Shown: piece after piece, positions 7,864 to 17,747 of the stretch | How positions within the stretch are numbered: position 1 is the first letter of the stretch | Layout of the letters: the number at the start of each line of letters is the position of its first letter | Assembly (NCBI GenBank): GCA_944390485.1 | Contig: CALXPQ010000001.1 | Coordinates: forward strand, 186,001-250,000 | Length of the DNA stretch: 64,000 nt | Direction of reading: 5' to 3' | Source of the DNA: Veillonellales bacterium | Lineage (GTDB): Bacteria; Bacillota; Negativicutes; Veillonellales; Dialisteraceae | The notes under the pieces: generated by a model | Told to the model about the DNA's origin: nothing | The model's database searches: none | Seen by the model: only the letters and a program-made list of their open reading frames with translations | Program-made: the position numbers and the translations under genes

Positions 7864-9861
7864 ATGAGAGAGACGTATAAGTGGATATTCCGGGCAAAAG
7901 ACAATGAAGCGGCCGTTCCTTCTTTTTTTCGGGAACAGGGAGTGCCTGAGGGAACGGCGCGCATCCTGCAGAGGCGGGGCATCCGTACGGAAGAGGCGCT
8001 CCGTCATTTCCTGCATGATTCCATGGCCGATCTGTCGGACCCTTTCCGGATGAAGGGAATGCGGGAGGCGGTGGACCGCATCCTGCGCGCGCTGAGGGAT
8101 AAAGAGCGATTCGTGATCTATGGAGACTATGACGTGGACGGGATTACTGCCACATCCATCCTGTACCGTTTTTTCCGGCGGCTTGGGGCCGACGCGGGGT
8201 TCTATATCCCCGGCCGGGACGGCGAGGGATACGGGCTCAATGAAGGAGCGGTGGGCAGGCTCTGCGAAGAGGGATGCCGGCTCCTGATCACCGTGGACTG
8301 CGGCATCAGCTCCGCTTCGCTCATCGGCGCTTGGGCAGACCGGGTGGATTTCATCGTCACCGATCACCATGTGCCGCCGGAAGTCCTGCCGGAAAAAGCA
8401 GCGGCCGTGGTCAATCCGCACCAGAAGGACTGCACGTACCCGTATGAAGAGCTGGCCGGATGCGGCGTGGCGTACATGCTGTGCCGCGCGCTGTGGAAGA
8501 CGCTCCGCGGGGAAGACTACACGGAAGATGTAGAGCTGGCTGCGTTGGGAACCATCGCCGACATGGTGCCGCTCACCGGGGAGAACCGGATTCTCGTAAA
8601 GACGGGGCTGGCCCGTTTTCCGAAGACGGCGATTGTTGGGCTGGCGGCGCTTCTGAAGGCGGCGGGCCTGTCTGATGGACGGGACGGGAAGCGCATCACG
8701 TCGGACCAGGTGTCGTTCGGGCTGGCGCCGCGGCTCAACGCGTCCGGCCGGATCGCCCATGCGAAGAAAGGCGTGGCGCTCATGACGACGGAAGACCCGG
8801 CGGAAGCGGAGCGCCTTGCGGAGGAGATGTGCGCCATCAATGTGGAACGGCAGACCATCGAGCGGGCGATTTTCCAGGAGGCGCTGACGCGGCTGGAAGA
8901 GCTGGAAGGGCAGCAGTCCATGGCGCTCGTCATCGACGGAAAAAACTGGCATCCCGGCGTCATCGGCATCGTGGCGTCCCGGGTGCTGGAGCAGTTCCAC
9001 CGGCCGGTGCTGGTCATCACCATCCATGACGGCGTGGGCAAAGGGTCCTGCCGCAGCATTCCCGGATTCAACATCTATGAAGCGCTGAAAGCGCAGAGCG
9101 AGCTGCTGCTCCAGTTTGGCGGCCATACCATGGCGGCCGGGTTCAGCATCGAGGAGGAAAAAATCCCCCTGTTCCGGCAGCGGCTCAATGCCTATGCGGC
9201 AGAGCGGCTCACGGAAGAGGACTGCATCCCGCAGCTGGAGCTGGAGCAGTTCCTGCCGCTTCCGGATGTGACGCTGGATTTCATCCATTCCCTCGAACTG
9301 TTCGAGCCCTGCGGCTGTGAAAATCCCCGGCCGCTCTTTGCCAGCCGCGGCGTATTTGTGGAGAGCGCGCGCCGCATGGGCGCGGAGAACCGCCATTTCA
9401 AATGCCTGCTGTCGGAAGGCGGCACGGCGGCAGAAGCGGTCTTCTGGAATCCCGGCGAGGAAGATCCCTGCACGCCCGGCGAGGAGATCGCCATCGCTTA
9501 TGAGCCGGAGATCCATGAATGGTACGGCGAGCATGTGCAGCTCATCGGCAAGGACGTGCGAGAAATGAAGCCCGGAGACGAGCTCCTGCTGGACAGGACG
9601 TTCCTCGTGGATGTCTTCCTGAAGCTGCGGGGACTTCTCTCCGGCGGTAGCCGCCCGGTCGCGGAGGTGCACCGCCAGCTGTCGGGTCTGTACCGCGGCA
9701 GCTGCCCGGAGATCCGGCTGAAAGCCGGGTTGCGGGTCTTCGAAGAGCTGGGGATCCTGTCCCGGTACAGCCGGAGCGGGCAGGAGTATTTCATCTATCA
9801 TGTGCTGAAAGACAAAATGGACCTGCAGACGTCGCCGACGTTCTGCAAATATCGGAAGTGA
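7864..9861 (+). CDS. recJ: Single-stranded-DNA-specific exonuclease RecJ
   Basis: 665 residues. RecJ is the 5'-3' ssDNA exonuclease of recombination and repair. The DHH phosphoesterase core is visible as GDYDVDGITATS (about residue 88), VDCGIS and TDHHVPPE (about 164); the DHHA1 part ends in FGGHTMAAGFSI (about 418), followed by the OB-fold region. An extra C-terminal segment makes it longer than E. coli RecJ (577) but shorter than Bacillus RecJ (786). The start ATG 7864 follows GAAAGAGGA; an ATG at 7825 lies inside the promoter and is rejected. It leads a long operon with rel. Confidence 0.93.
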   Translation: MRETYKWIFRAKDNEAAVPSFFREQGVPEGTARILQRRGIRTEEALRHFLHDSMADLSDPFRMKGMREAVDRILRALRDKERFVIYGDYDVDGITATSILYRFFRRLGADAGFYIPGRDGEGYGLNEGAVGRLCEEGCRLLITVDCGISSASLIGAWADRVDFIVTDHHVPPEVLPEKAAAVVNPHQKDCTYPYEELAGCGVAYMLCRALWKTLRGEDYTEDVELAALGTIADMVPLTGENRILVKTGLARFPKTAIVGLAALLKAAGLSDGRDGKRITSDQVSFGLAPRLNASGRIAHAKKGVALMTTEDPAEAERLAEEMCAINVERQTIERAIFQEALTRLEELEGQQSMALVIDGKNWHPGVIGIVASRVLEQFHRPVLVITIHDGVGKGSCRSIPGFNIYEALKAQSELLLQFGGHTMAAGFSIEEEKIPLFRQRLNAYAAERLTEEDCIPQLELEQFLPLPDVTLDFIHSLELFEPCGCENPRPLFASRGVFVESARRMGAENRHFKCLLSEGGTAAEAVFWNPGEEDPCTPGEEIAIAYEPEIHEWYGEHVQLIGKDVREMKPGDELLLDRTFLVDVFLKLRGLLSGGSRPVAEVHRQLSGLYRGSCPEIRLKAGLRVFEELGILSRYSRSGQEYFIYHVLKDKMDLQTSPTFCKYRK

Positions 9862-9873
9862 GAAGGGATCGGT

Positions 9874-12279
9874 ATGGAAGAGGAAAAAAAGATGCCTGCC
9901 GCCGTGCAGGATGCAGACACTGCGAAACACCGCGAAGCCGAACGGCAGGAGCTGCTGGACAAGACGCTGAATGAAGAGCCGATTCATACGGATGCCTCCG
10001 CTTCCTCGCTGGCGGAATTTCTGCTCCATCAGGAAGAATACATCGAGGCGCAGAAGAAACAGCGCGATTACGCCGGCGAAATCCGGGACGCCTATCAGGA
10101 GCTGATGGACACCATCCGGGGCTATATCCACGATCAGGACAAGCTGGATCTCATCCAGGAAGCGTTCGAGCTGGCCAATAAAGCCCATGAAGGGCAGATC
10201 CGGGCGACAGGCGAGCCGTACATCATCCATCCGGTGTCCGTCGCCTATATCCTGGCGGAACTGGAGATGGACGTGCAGGGGCTCATCGCGGCGCTGCTCC
10301 ACGATGTGGTGGAGGATACGGACTACACGCTGGAAGATATCCGCATGATGTTCGGCGACGATGTGGCATTCCTCGTAGACGGCGTGACGAAGCTGTCTCA
10401 GTTCCATTACAAGGACAAGGAAGATCAGCAGCTCGAGAATTTCCGCAAGATGTTCCTCGCCATGGCGAAGGACATTCGCGTGGTGGTCATCAAGCTGGCC
10501 GACCGCCTGCATAATATGCGCACGCTCGGCGTATTCCGCCGGGAGAAGCAGCAGCGCATCGCCCGGGAGACGCTGGAGATCTATGCGCCGCTGGCACATC
10601 GCCTCGGCATCTACAACATCAAGTGGGAGCTGGAAGACCTGTGTTTCCATTATCTTTATCCGGAGGAATATTACGACCTCGTCCGGCAGATGAAGCAGAA
10701 ACGCAAAGCACGGGAAGAGATCGTCAACGATACCATGCGGGTGCTTCATGAACACATCGAGCAGGCCGGCATCAAGGCGACGATCACCGGCCGTCCGAAG
10801 CATTTCTACAGCATCTACAAGAAAATGAAGCGGGACAATAAAGACCTGTCCCAGATCTACGACCTCTACGCGGTGCGGGTCATCGTCGATACCATCCCGC
10901 AGTGCTACGCTGTGCTGGGCATTGCGCATTCCCTGTGGAAGCCGCTGCCGAACCGGTTCAAGGACTACATCGCTGTGCCGAAGCCGAACATGTACCAGTC
11001 GCTCCACACGACGGTCATCGGGACGAAAGGCCAGCCTGTCGAGATCCAGATCCGCACGTGGGAGATGCACCACATCTCTGAATACGGCGTGGCGGCGCAC
11101 TGGCGCTATAAAGAAGGACAGCATGCCAATACAAAGGACTTCGACGCGAAAATCAGCTGGCTCCGCCGCATCCTCGAATGGCAGGATACGTCGAATCCGA
11201 AAGAATTCATGAACGCGCTGAAGCTTGACGTCTTCTCCGATGAAGTGTTCGTCTTCACGCCGAAAGGGGACGTGATCAACCTTCCGAAGGGATCGATCCC
11301 TGTGGACTTCGCGTACCGTATCCATACGGAAGTGGGCAACCACTGCGTGGGGGCCAAGGTCAACAACAAGATCGTGCCGCTCGACACGAAACTGAAGAAC
11401 GGGGACATCGTCTCCATCATCACCTCCAAGACCGGGAAGCCCAGCTACGACTGGATCAATATGGTGGGGGCGACGGAAAGCAAGGCGAAGATCCGCAACT
11501 GGTTCAAAAAAGAGAACCGGGAGGGCAATATCGCGCGCGCATCGGAACTGCTCCCCGCAGAGGCGTCCCGGCAGGGCTATGACTGGAAAAAGCTCATCGG
11601 CAAAGGCCGGCTGGATCAGGTGGCCCGGTCGTTCAATACGGGGACGGATGAAGACCTGCTCGCTTCGGTAGGCTACGGCGGCATCAGCGCCAAGGCGGTC
11701 CTGCTGAAGCTGATCGAGCTGTATAAGAAAGACAACAATGTCCAGAAGCCCATCGAGCAGCTGAAAACGGCCAAGGCGCTGGAAAATCTAAAGATGCACA
11801 GCGTGCGCAAGCATTCCCAGAGCGGCGTGCTGGTGAAAGGTGAGGCCGGGCTCGTGGTGCACCTGGCGAAATGCTGCAATCCGGTGCCCGGCGACAGCAT
11901 CGTCGGCTATGTGACGAGAGGGCGCGGCGTATCCGTCCATCGGGCGGACTGTCCCAATGCGGTCAATTTCAACGATATGGACCGGCTGGTGGATGTGGAA
12001 TGGGAGCAGGATGCGAACGAAGTCTTCCTCGTCACGATCGAAGTGGTCAGCTACGACCGGACCGGGCTCATGGCGGATATCCTGGCCGTGCTGGCAGGCA
12101 TGAAGCTCTCCGTCGCGGCGGCCAATGTAAAGGTCCAGCCCAACGGCATGGCGGTGATGGATCTGGGCATCCAGATCAAGGACTTGCAGCAGCTGGAATT
12201 CGTCATGACGAAACTGCGCCGCATCAAGGGCGTGCATTCCGTACGCCGCATGCATTCCAAGAGAGGAGAAGTCGGATGA
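9874..12279 (+). CDS. relA: Bifunctional (p)ppGpp synthetase/hydrolase (Rel)
   Basis: 801 residues, cytoplasmic stringent-response enzyme that makes (p)ppGpp from ATP and GTP/GDP and hydrolyses it. Domain order is complete: HD hydrolase with [12 protein letters not shown] (about residue 142) and [10 protein letters not shown]; synthetase with [18 protein letters not shown] (about 328) and [16 protein letters not shown] domain from [14 protein letters not shown] (about 458); zinc-finger-like CCNPVPGD; C-terminal ACT domain (about 720-795). The intact HD motif favours a bifunctional Rel. The N terminus is about 70 residues longer than in Bacillus Rel. It is followed by dtd with an ATGA overlap, the same order as in Bacillus. 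Confidence 0.96.
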   Translation: MEEEKKMPAAVQDADTAKHREAERQELLDKTLNEEPIHTDASASSLAEFLLHQEEYIEAQKKQRDYAGEIRDAYQELMDTIRGYIHDQDKLDLIQEAFELANKAHEGQIRATGEPYIIHPVSVAYILAELEMDVQGLIAALLHDVVEDTDYTLEDIRMMFGDDVAFLVDGVTKLSQFHYKDKEDQQLENFRKMFLAMAKDIRVVVIKLADRLHNMRTLGVFRREKQQRIARETLEIYAPLAHRLGIYNIKWELEDLCFHYLYPEEYYDLVRQMKQKRKAREEIVNDTMRVLHEHIEQAGIKATITGRPKHFYSIYKKMKRDNKDLSQIYDLYAVRVIVDTIPQCYAVLGIAHSLWKPLPNRFKDYIAVPKPNMYQSLHTTVIGTKGQPVEIQIRTWEMHHISEYGVAAHWRYKEGQHANTKDFDAKISWLRRILEWQDTSNPKEFMNALKLDVFSDEVFVFTPKGDVINLPKGSIPVDFAYRIHTEVGNHCVGAKVNNKIVPLDTKLKNGDIVSIITSKTGKPSYDWINMVGATESKAKIRNWFKKENREGNIARASELLPAEASRQGYDWKKLIGKGRLDQVARSFNTGTDEDLLASVGYGGISAKAVLLKLIELYKKDNNVQKPIEQLKTAKALENLKMHSVRKHSQSGVLVKGEAGLVVHLAKCCNPVPGDSIVGYVTRGRGVSVHRADCPNAVNFNDMDRLVDVEWEQDANEVFLVTIEVVSYDRTGLMADILAVLAGMKLSVAAANVKVQPNGMAVMDLGIQIKDLQQLEFVMTKLRRIKGVHSVRRMHSKRGEVG

Positions 12280-12725
12280 GGGCCGTCGTCCAGCGGTGCA
12301 GCCGCTGCCGCGTCCTGTCCGAAGGAGAGGAGGCGGGCCGCATCGGCAAAGGGCTCGCAGTGCTCCTCGGCGTGAAGAAAGGGGACACGGAGGAAGACTG
12401 CCGGTACATGGCGGACAAGCTCCTCCATCTGCGCATCTTTGAGGACGAGGAAGAAAAAATGAATCTGTCCGTGCAGGACGCGGGCGGCTCCATGATGATC
12501 ATTTCCCAGTTCACGCTGTACGGCGACTGCCGCCATGGACGGCGGCCGAGCTTTTTCGAAGCGGAAGCGCCGGAGCGGGCAGACGAGCTGTACCGGCAGG
12601 TGGTCGGACTGTGCCGGCAGGCAGGGATGACCGTGGAGACCGGCCGGTTCCGCACGCACATGAAAGTGGAGCTGGAAAACGACGGTCCGGTCACGATCCT
12701 GCTGGACAGCCGAAAAGAATTTTGA
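12276..12725 (+). CDS. dtd: D-aminoacyl-tRNA deacylase
   Basis: 149 residues, the usual DTD length. The enzyme removes D-amino acids (and glycine from tRNA-Ala) from mischarged tRNAs. Both conserved motifs are present: SQFTLYGD (about residue 72) and the Gly-cisPro-type [11 protein letters not shown] near the C terminus. The ATG overlaps the rel stop codon (ATGA), with a GAGAGGAGAA Shine-Dalgarno at 12261-12270, so the two are translationally coupled. Confidence 0.95.
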   Translation: MRAVVQRCSRCRVLSEGEEAGRIGKGLAVLLGVKKGDTEEDCRYMADKLLHLRIFEDEEEKMNLSVQDAGGSMMIISQFTLYGDCRHGRRPSFFEAEAPERADELYRQVVGLCRQAGMTVETGRFRTHMKVELENDGPVTILLDSRKEF

Positions 12726-12759
12726 ATGAATGTTCCTGCGGGGACAGAGGAGAACCCTT

Positions 12760-13398
12760 ATGATGAAAATCAGTTATCTGGTGCTCGGCCCATTTATGAC
12801 GAATACCTACATCGCATGGGATGAAGCGTCCGGGAAGGCCGTCATCATCGATCCGTCGTTCACGCCGGAGCACATCTGGCAGGCGGTGCTGAAGCTGGGC
12901 GTGACGCCGGAAAAAATCCTACTGACCCATGCGCACGTGGATCACATCGCCGGCCTGAATTTCCTGCGGGAAAAGTATCCGGATGCCCGGGTCTACATGC
13001 ATGAGAAGGATGTGCCGCTCCTGTCGAGCGCGTCCATGAATCTGTCCCGCATGATGCCGGAGCCTGTCCTCTGCGGAAAGCCGGATGTGCTTGTCTGTGA
13101 GGGAGATCACATCACGGAAGGGGCTATGGATTTCGAAGTGCTGGAAACGCCGGGACATACGCCGGGCGGCATTTCCTTTTATGAAAAGAAAGAGGGCATC
13201 GTCTTTACCGGGGATTCTCTCTTTGAAGGCTCCATCGGGCGCACGGATTTCCCCGGCGGCAGCATGACGACGCTCGTAGGCAGCATCCGGAAAGAGCTGT
13301 TCGCTCTGCCGGATGAGGTGCATGTGCTGTCCGGGCATGGCAATCCCACGACGATCGGCATCGAGAAGAGGAGCAATCCGTTCCTCGCAGGAGCGTGA
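12760..13398 (+). CDS. Glyoxalase II-like metallo-beta-lactamase hydrolase
   Basis: 212 residues. The metal-binding motif THAHVDHIAGL lies near residue 55, followed by GHTPGGISFY, FTGDSLFEGSIGRTDFPG and a C-terminal LSGHGNPTTIG, the standard order of the YcbL/glyoxalase II-like subgroup found after rel-dtd in many Firmicutes. It lacks the extra substrate-binding domain of true glyoxalase II. The start is ATG 12760 (followed by a second ATG) 6 nt after AGAGGAGA; the upstream ATG at 12730 has no Shine-Dalgarno. Physiological substrate unknown. Confidence 0.85.
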   Translation: MMKISYLVLGPFMTNTYIAWDEASGKAVIIDPSFTPEHIWQAVLKLGVTPEKILLTHAHVDHIAGLNFLREKYPDARVYMHEKDVPLLSSASMNLSRMMPEPVLCGKPDVLVCEGDHITEGAMDFEVLETPGHTPGGISFYEKKEGIVFTGDSLFEGSIGRTDFPGGSMTTLVGSIRKELFALPDEVHVLSGHGNPTTIGIEKRSNPFLAGA

Positions 13399-13400
13399 CC

Positions 13401-14450
13401 ATGAAGAAGGGCGCGCAGTTCTGGCTGCGGATCGCTTCGGTCCTGTTCCTCGGCGTGATTGTCTTTCTGGTGCCGGCCATCCTGTTTCCCTTCGGCCTGT
13501 CGCTCATCCTGGCGATCCTGCTGAAGCCGATGGCCGACTGGTTCCGCCGCATGGCGGTGCGGACCGGCGCGTCACGCATCCCTTATGACTTGTGGATCGC
13601 GCTGTCCTTCATCGTCTTTGCGGCCGTCCTCTACCTGATCGCAGCGCACGTGCTGGTGCCGTTCATCAAGGAATTCAAGGAATTTGCGGCCAGCGTGCCG
13701 GGCATCATCGACAATATCCGGCTGACGCTCCAGCGGCTGGAAGTGCAGTATCAGCTGAGCGCCATGCCGCCGGAAATGAAGCAGCTCGTGGCGAATACGC
13801 TGGAAAAAATAGGAAGCTATACCCTGCAGCTGGCTTCGGTGAGCGTGTCGGCGGTCTTTTCCTTTGCGGGGACCATGGTGGAGCTGATCATCGTGCCGAT
13901 CATCACGTTCTACATGATCAAAAAAGGGGACATCTTCTGTGAAACATTCATCGCCCTTTTTCCGGAGAGCTACAGCAGCCATCTGCGCACGCTCTTTCAT
14001 GAGATCCATTACGTGCTGTCCGCCTATATCCGCGGGCAGCTCGCACTGTGCGTGCTCATGTCGGCGGTCGTCTTCGTGGGCATGATGGCGCTGGGAATCC
14101 CCTATCCGCTGGTCATCGGCCTGCTGGCAGGCCTCGTGGAGATGATCCCCATCCTCGGGCCCATCATCGGCGCCGTGCCGCCGGTGCTCCTCGGCCTGTC
14201 GCAGGGATCGGCGGTCATGGTGAAAGTCATTCTCTTCTATGTCATCGTGCAGCAGCTCGATTCGCATCTGGTCATGCCGAAACTGATGGGTAGCATCATC
14301 AACGTTCATCCGGTGGCCATCATCCTCGGCGTCCTCGTGGGCGGTCATCTGTACGGGATCGTGGGGATGATGATCGCGGTGCCTCTTCTGGCGGTGCTGC
14401 AGGTGCTGCTGAAACATATGTGGTTTTATGACCGGTACAGAGCGGGATGA
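13401..14450 (+). CDS. AI-2E family transporter (PerM/YtvI type)
   Basis: 349-residue polytopic inner-membrane protein. The family pattern is present: two N-terminal helices, a soluble segment (about residues 75-150), then several helices including LVIGLLAGLVEMIPILGPIIGAVPP split in the typical way, and the conserved HPVAIILGVLVGGHLYGIVGM. Members include the Na+/H+ antiporter-like PerM and TqsA; substrate cannot be read from sequence. ATG 13401 is 7 nt from AGGAG; the GTG at 13395, which overlaps the upstream stop, would be 1 nt away and is rejected. Confidence 0.85.
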   Translation: MKKGAQFWLRIASVLFLGVIVFLVPAILFPFGLSLILAILLKPMADWFRRMAVRTGASRIPYDLWIALSFIVFAAVLYLIAAHVLVPFIKEFKEFAASVPGIIDNIRLTLQRLEVQYQLSAMPPEMKQLVANTLEKIGSYTLQLASVSVSAVFSFAGTMVELIIVPIITFYMIKKGDIFCETFIALFPESYSSHLRTLFHEIHYVLSAYIRGQLALCVLMSAVVFVGMMALGIPYPLVIGLLAGLVEMIPILGPIIGAVPPVLLGLSQGSAVMVKVILFYVIVQQLDSHLVMPKLMGSIINVHPVAIILGVLVGGHLYGIVGMMIAVPLLAVLQVLLKHMWFYDRYRAG

Positions 14451-14466
14451 GCAAAGGAGCATCTGA

Positions 14467-14922
14467 ATGAAACAGTCCGATATCATGAATGCGCTCCGAG
14501 AGCGCATCAAGGAAAAGAAATACAAATTTACCCGGCAGCGGCAGATCATCCTGCAGGCCTTCCTCGACAGCAAGGAAAATCATATGAGCGCGGAAGACAT
14601 CTTCGCCATGGTGAAAGATGAGAATCCGGACATCGGTCTGGCGACGGTCTACCGGTCGCTGGAGCTGTTCACGTCGCTGGAGCTCCTGAAGAAACTGGAT
14701 TTCGGTGACGGGCGGAGCCGGTATGAGCTGAACGACCGGAACCTGAAACATTCCCACCACCACCTGATCTGCCTCGGCTGCGGCCGAGTCGTGGAATTTT
14801 CCTACGACTTTCTGGACGGGCTGAAGGACAAGATCGAGCGGGAAGACGGATTCCAGATCGTGGATTCCCAATTGAAAGTGTACGGGTACTGCAGAGAATG
14901 TCAGAAAAAGAATTCGATCTGA
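14467..14922 (+). CDS. Fur-family metalloregulator
   Basis: 151 residues. It has an N-terminal winged helix (KYKFTRQRQIILQAF; recognition helix in LATVYRSLELF) and a C-terminal dimerisation/metal domain with the histidine cluster HSHHHLICLGCGRVVEF and a second CxxC (CREC) close to the C terminus, so the structural zinc site is complete. Family members sense iron (Fur), zinc (Zur) or peroxide (PerR); the sequence alone does not decide, though a heme-type enzyme gene overlaps its 3' end, which favours iron. AAAGGAG lies 7 nt before the ATG. Confidence 0.9.
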   Translation: MKQSDIMNALRERIKEKKYKFTRQRQIILQAFLDSKENHMSAEDIFAMVKDENPDIGLATVYRSLELFTSLELLKKLDFGDGRSRYELNDRNLKHSHHHLICLGCGRVVEFSYDFLDGLKDKIEREDGFQIVDSQLKVYGYCRECQKKNSI

Positions 14923-16367
14923 GCTACCGGTTCAGCGGGCCTGTATCGTTTTCGTCCATGACGGCGCAGGCTTTTCTGCACTTCGGGTTCCATCATGAAA
15001 AAGATGAGAGAGCGCTGTGGCATTTCCGCGTTCGGGAGACGGGCGGCGGATATGAGGCGGCGCTTTTCTGCGGGGAGAAACGGTTCCGCGGACCGGCTTT
15101 CTGTCCCGGGCGGAAAGGAGCGGCACATTTTCTGATGGATGCCCTGTCGGAGGCAGCGGGGAAGCCGCTCGGCCGGTGGGGCTATCTGCTGGGGATGCGG
15201 CCGGTGAAGGCACTGTATCCATTCCTGTCGGCAGGAGAAGCGGGAGAGGCGCAGGCCGCGCGGTTCCTCGAGGAAGAACGGGTGGAGCCGGAGACGGCGG
15301 CGCTTCTTCTGGCCTGCTTCCGGGCGCAGCAGCGGCTGCGGGAAAGAGAAGCGGGGGGCGAAGACCGGCGCGCTGCCTTTTATGTTCACATCCCGTTCTG
15401 CCCGAGCCACTGCCTATATTGTTCCTTTCCTTCAGCGGTGGTGCGGCGCGGCAGCGCGCTGGACGGATTCACGGCGGCGCTCTGCGAGGACATCCGGCGC
15501 GCCGGCGCGCTCATCCGGCGGAAGGGATTCCTCGTGGAGAGCCTGTACTTCGGCGGCGGGACGCCGACGGTCCTGACAGAGGCGCAGATGGACCGGGTGC
15601 TGTCGGCCGTCCGCACTTACGTGCCGACAGAGCGGGCGGTGGAATGGACTGTGGAAGCCGGCCGGCCCGATACGGTGAATCCGGCCATGCTGGAGGTGCT
15701 GCGCGCTCATGGCGTAGACCGGATTTCTGTCAATCCGCAGACCATGCAGGACCGCATCCTGGCCAGGATTTCCCGCACCCACGGGGCGGCCGACATCCTG
15801 CAGGCCTTCCGGGAGGTGCGGGAGGCGGGCTTCCGCACGGTGAACATGGACTTCATCTGCGGGCTGCCGGAGCAGACACGGGCGGACATGGCGGAGAACC
15901 TCCGCGTGATTTGCCAACTGCGGCCGGAAAATGTTACAATTCATACATTGGCTGTCAAGCGGGGGAGTCCCTTTTTCCGGCGGGAAAAGGAATTTTCCCT
16001 GCCGCCGGAGGCAGAGGTGGAGGCCATGCTGCAGGACGCGCACAGGCGTCTGCTGGCAGAAGGATACCGGCCTTATTACCTGTACCGGCAGAAATACATG
16101 ACCGATGATTTTGCCAATGTGGGCTATGCGCTCGAAGGCCATGAATCTGTGTACAACATCCAGATGATCGGCGAGCATCAGCACGTCATCGGCGCAGGAG
16201 CCGGCGCGGCATCGAAGGCGGTGCTCCCCGGCGGATTTCGTCTGAGGAAGCTCTATATGCCGCGGGCAGCCGCGGTCTATGAAGCGGATCTTCAGAAGCT
16301 CTGCGATGAGCGGGATCAATTGTGGGACGGCCCGGCGGGCAGCGCCGGGACAGCGTCCGTATCATGA
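14898..16367 (+). CDS. hemZ: HemZ-like radical SAM protein (coproporphyrinogen dehydrogenase family)
   Basis: 489 residues, overlapping the 3' end of the fur-like gene by 25 bp. The radical SAM cluster motif is C168-x3-C172-x2-C175 (in VHIPFCPSHCLYC), followed by YFGGGTPTVL. The N-terminal 155-residue domain and the C-terminal GYALEGHESVYNIQMI and GAGAGAASK are features of the HemZ branch rather than HemN/HemW. HemZ was proposed to oxidise coproporphyrinogen III anaerobically, but several HemN relatives are heme chaperones, so the reaction is inferred. No strong Shine-Dalgarno precedes ATG 14898, suggesting translational coupling to fur. An internal ATG at 14958 is a possible alternative. Confidence 0.85.
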   Translation: MSEKEFDLSYRFSGPVSFSSMTAQAFLHFGFHHEKDERALWHFRVRETGGGYEAALFCGEKRFRGPAFCPGRKGAAHFLMDALSEAAGKPLGRWGYLLGMRPVKALYPFLSAGEAGEAQAARFLEEERVEPETAALLLACFRAQQRLREREAGGEDRRAAFYVHIPFCPSHCLYCSFPSAVVRRGSALDGFTAALCEDIRRAGALIRRKGFLVESLYFGGGTPTVLTEAQMDRVLSAVRTYVPTERAVEWTVEAGRPDTVNPAMLEVLRAHGVDRISVNPQTMQDRILARISRTHGAADILQAFREVREAGFRTVNMDFICGLPEQTRADMAENLRVICQLRPENVTIHTLAVKRGSPFFRREKEFSLPPEAEVEAMLQDAHRRLLAEGYRPYYLYRQKYMTDDFANVGYALEGHESVYNIQMIGEHQHVIGAGAGAASKAVLPGGFRLRKLYMPRAAAVYEADLQKLCDERDQLWDGPAGSAGTASVS

Positions 16368-16382
16368 AGAAGGTGGCAAGGA

Positions 16383-17648
16383 ATGCAGGCTTTACGAGGT
16401 ACGCAGGATATCCTTCCGGAAGACGCGTATAAATGGAATTATATGGAAAGCGCCATCCGCCGTCTGTGCAGCTGTTACGGGTACGGAGAAATCCGCACCC
16501 CCATGTTCGAGGCGACAGAGCTTTTCCAGCGGGGGATCGGCGATACGACGGACGTCGTGACGAAGGAGATGTATACGTTCACCGACCGCGGCGGGCGGAG
16601 CATCACGCTCCGGCCGGAAAATACGGCGTCCGCGGTGCGGGCGTATCTGGAACATAAACTGTACGGCGATCAGCAGGTGCACAAGCTGTTCTACATCGGG
16701 TCCATGTTCCGCTATGACCGTCCGCAGGCGGGCCGCTACCGGGAGTTCCATCAGTTCGGGGTGGAAGTGCTCGGCGCGGATTCCCCGGCGGCAGATGCGG
16801 AAGTGATCGCGCTCGCCTATACGCTGTTCCGGGAACTGGGGCTGAAGGATCTGGTGCTCCACGTTAACTCCATCGGCTGCGGCAAATGCCGCCCGGTGTA
16901 CCGGCAGAAGCTGATCGAATATTTCCATGAACGGGAAGACAAGCTGTGCGATCTCTGCCGGGAACGGCTGGAAAAGAATCCGCTCCGCGTGCTGGACTGC
17001 AAGGAAGAGGGGTGCCGCGCGGCTTCCGTGGATGCGCCGAAGATCACGGACTATCTCTGCGAAGAGTGTCAGGCCAAATTCGAGGCGCTGCAGAAGTACC
17101 TGACGGCGCTGGGCATTCCCTTCGAACTGGATCCCCGCCTCGTGCGCGGACTGGACTATTACACGAATACGGCGTTCGAGATCCAGTACACGCCGCTGGG
17201 CGCGCAGAGCGCCATCTGCGGCGGCGGGCGCTACGACGGGCTGGTCGAGGAGATCGGCGGGCCGCATACGCCGAGCGTGGGCTTTGCCGTCGGGCTGGAA
17301 CGGCTGCTCCTGGCTCTGGAAATGCAGGGGCTTATTCCCGCACCGGTCCGGCCGCGCCACGTGTACATCGCGGCACTGGGAGAGGACGCGGTGGCTGAAG
17401 GCATCCGCATCCAGCAGCAGCTCCGCGCGGACGGCGTGCGCGCCGATATGGACCTGCAGGGCCGCAGTCTCAAGGGACAGATGAAGCAGGCCGGGAAGAG
17501 CGGCGCGGATTACGCCGTGATCATCGGCGAAAATGAGCTGGCCGCCGGCGAGGCCGCCGTGAAATCCATGGCGGACGGCACGCAGGAAAATATTCCCTTT
17601 GAAAACGTGCCGAAGTATATCGCAGATAAGGAATCTGGAGTAAAATAA
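16383..17648 (+). CDS. hisS: Histidyl-tRNA synthetase
   Basis: 421 residues, class II synthetase charging tRNA-His. Near the N terminus is RGTQDILPEDAYKW; motif 2 is MFRYDRPQAGRYREF; the histidine-specific signatures are LVRGLDYYTNTAFE and GGGRYDGLV; motif 3 is GFAVGLERLLL. A C-terminal anticodon-binding domain follows (about residues 330-421). The length is normal. The order hisS-aspS is conserved in Firmicutes. No T-box leader is seen upstream; the gene is probably read from upstream promoters. Confidence 0.97.
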   Translation: MQALRGTQDILPEDAYKWNYMESAIRRLCSCYGYGEIRTPMFEATELFQRGIGDTTDVVTKEMYTFTDRGGRSITLRPENTASAVRAYLEHKLYGDQQVHKLFYIGSMFRYDRPQAGRYREFHQFGVEVLGADSPAADAEVIALAYTLFRELGLKDLVLHVNSIGCGKCRPVYRQKLIEYFHEREDKLCDLCRERLEKNPLRVLDCKEEGCRAASVDAPKITDYLCEECQAKFEALQKYLTALGIPFELDPRLVRGLDYYTNTAFEIQYTPLGAQSAICGGGRYDGLVEEIGGPHTPSVGFAVGLERLLLALEMQGLIPAPVRPRHVYIAALGEDAVAEGIRIQQQLRADGVRADMDLQGRSLKGQMKQAGKSGADYAVIIGENELAAGEAAVKSMADGTQENIPFENVPKYIADKESGVK

Positions 17649-17747
17649 ACAGGTATCGAAATGGATGCGGACTGCCGGCGGATGGCCGGGCCGCAGGGCT
17701 TCTTCCGGGAAGCGGATACACATCATGAATTGAAGAGGTGCTCAAAT

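Noticed and set aside
6127..11343. Minus-strand open frame of 1,738 codons
   Set aside because: It is codon-aligned antisense to rny, recJ and rel, has no ribosome site, crosses two intergenic regions, and its translation is His/Arg/Leu-rich as expected for a shadow of GC-rich coding sequence.
17661..17747. 29-residue N-terminal extension of AspRS
   Set aside because: In frame but without a good ribosome site and not part of the AspRS family; ATG 17748 has GAAGAGGTG at correct spacing.
17649..17747. Possible T-box or attenuator between hisS and aspS
   Set aside because: No GGTGG-type T-box sequence and no terminator/antiterminator pair is visible; also none before hisS or glnS.
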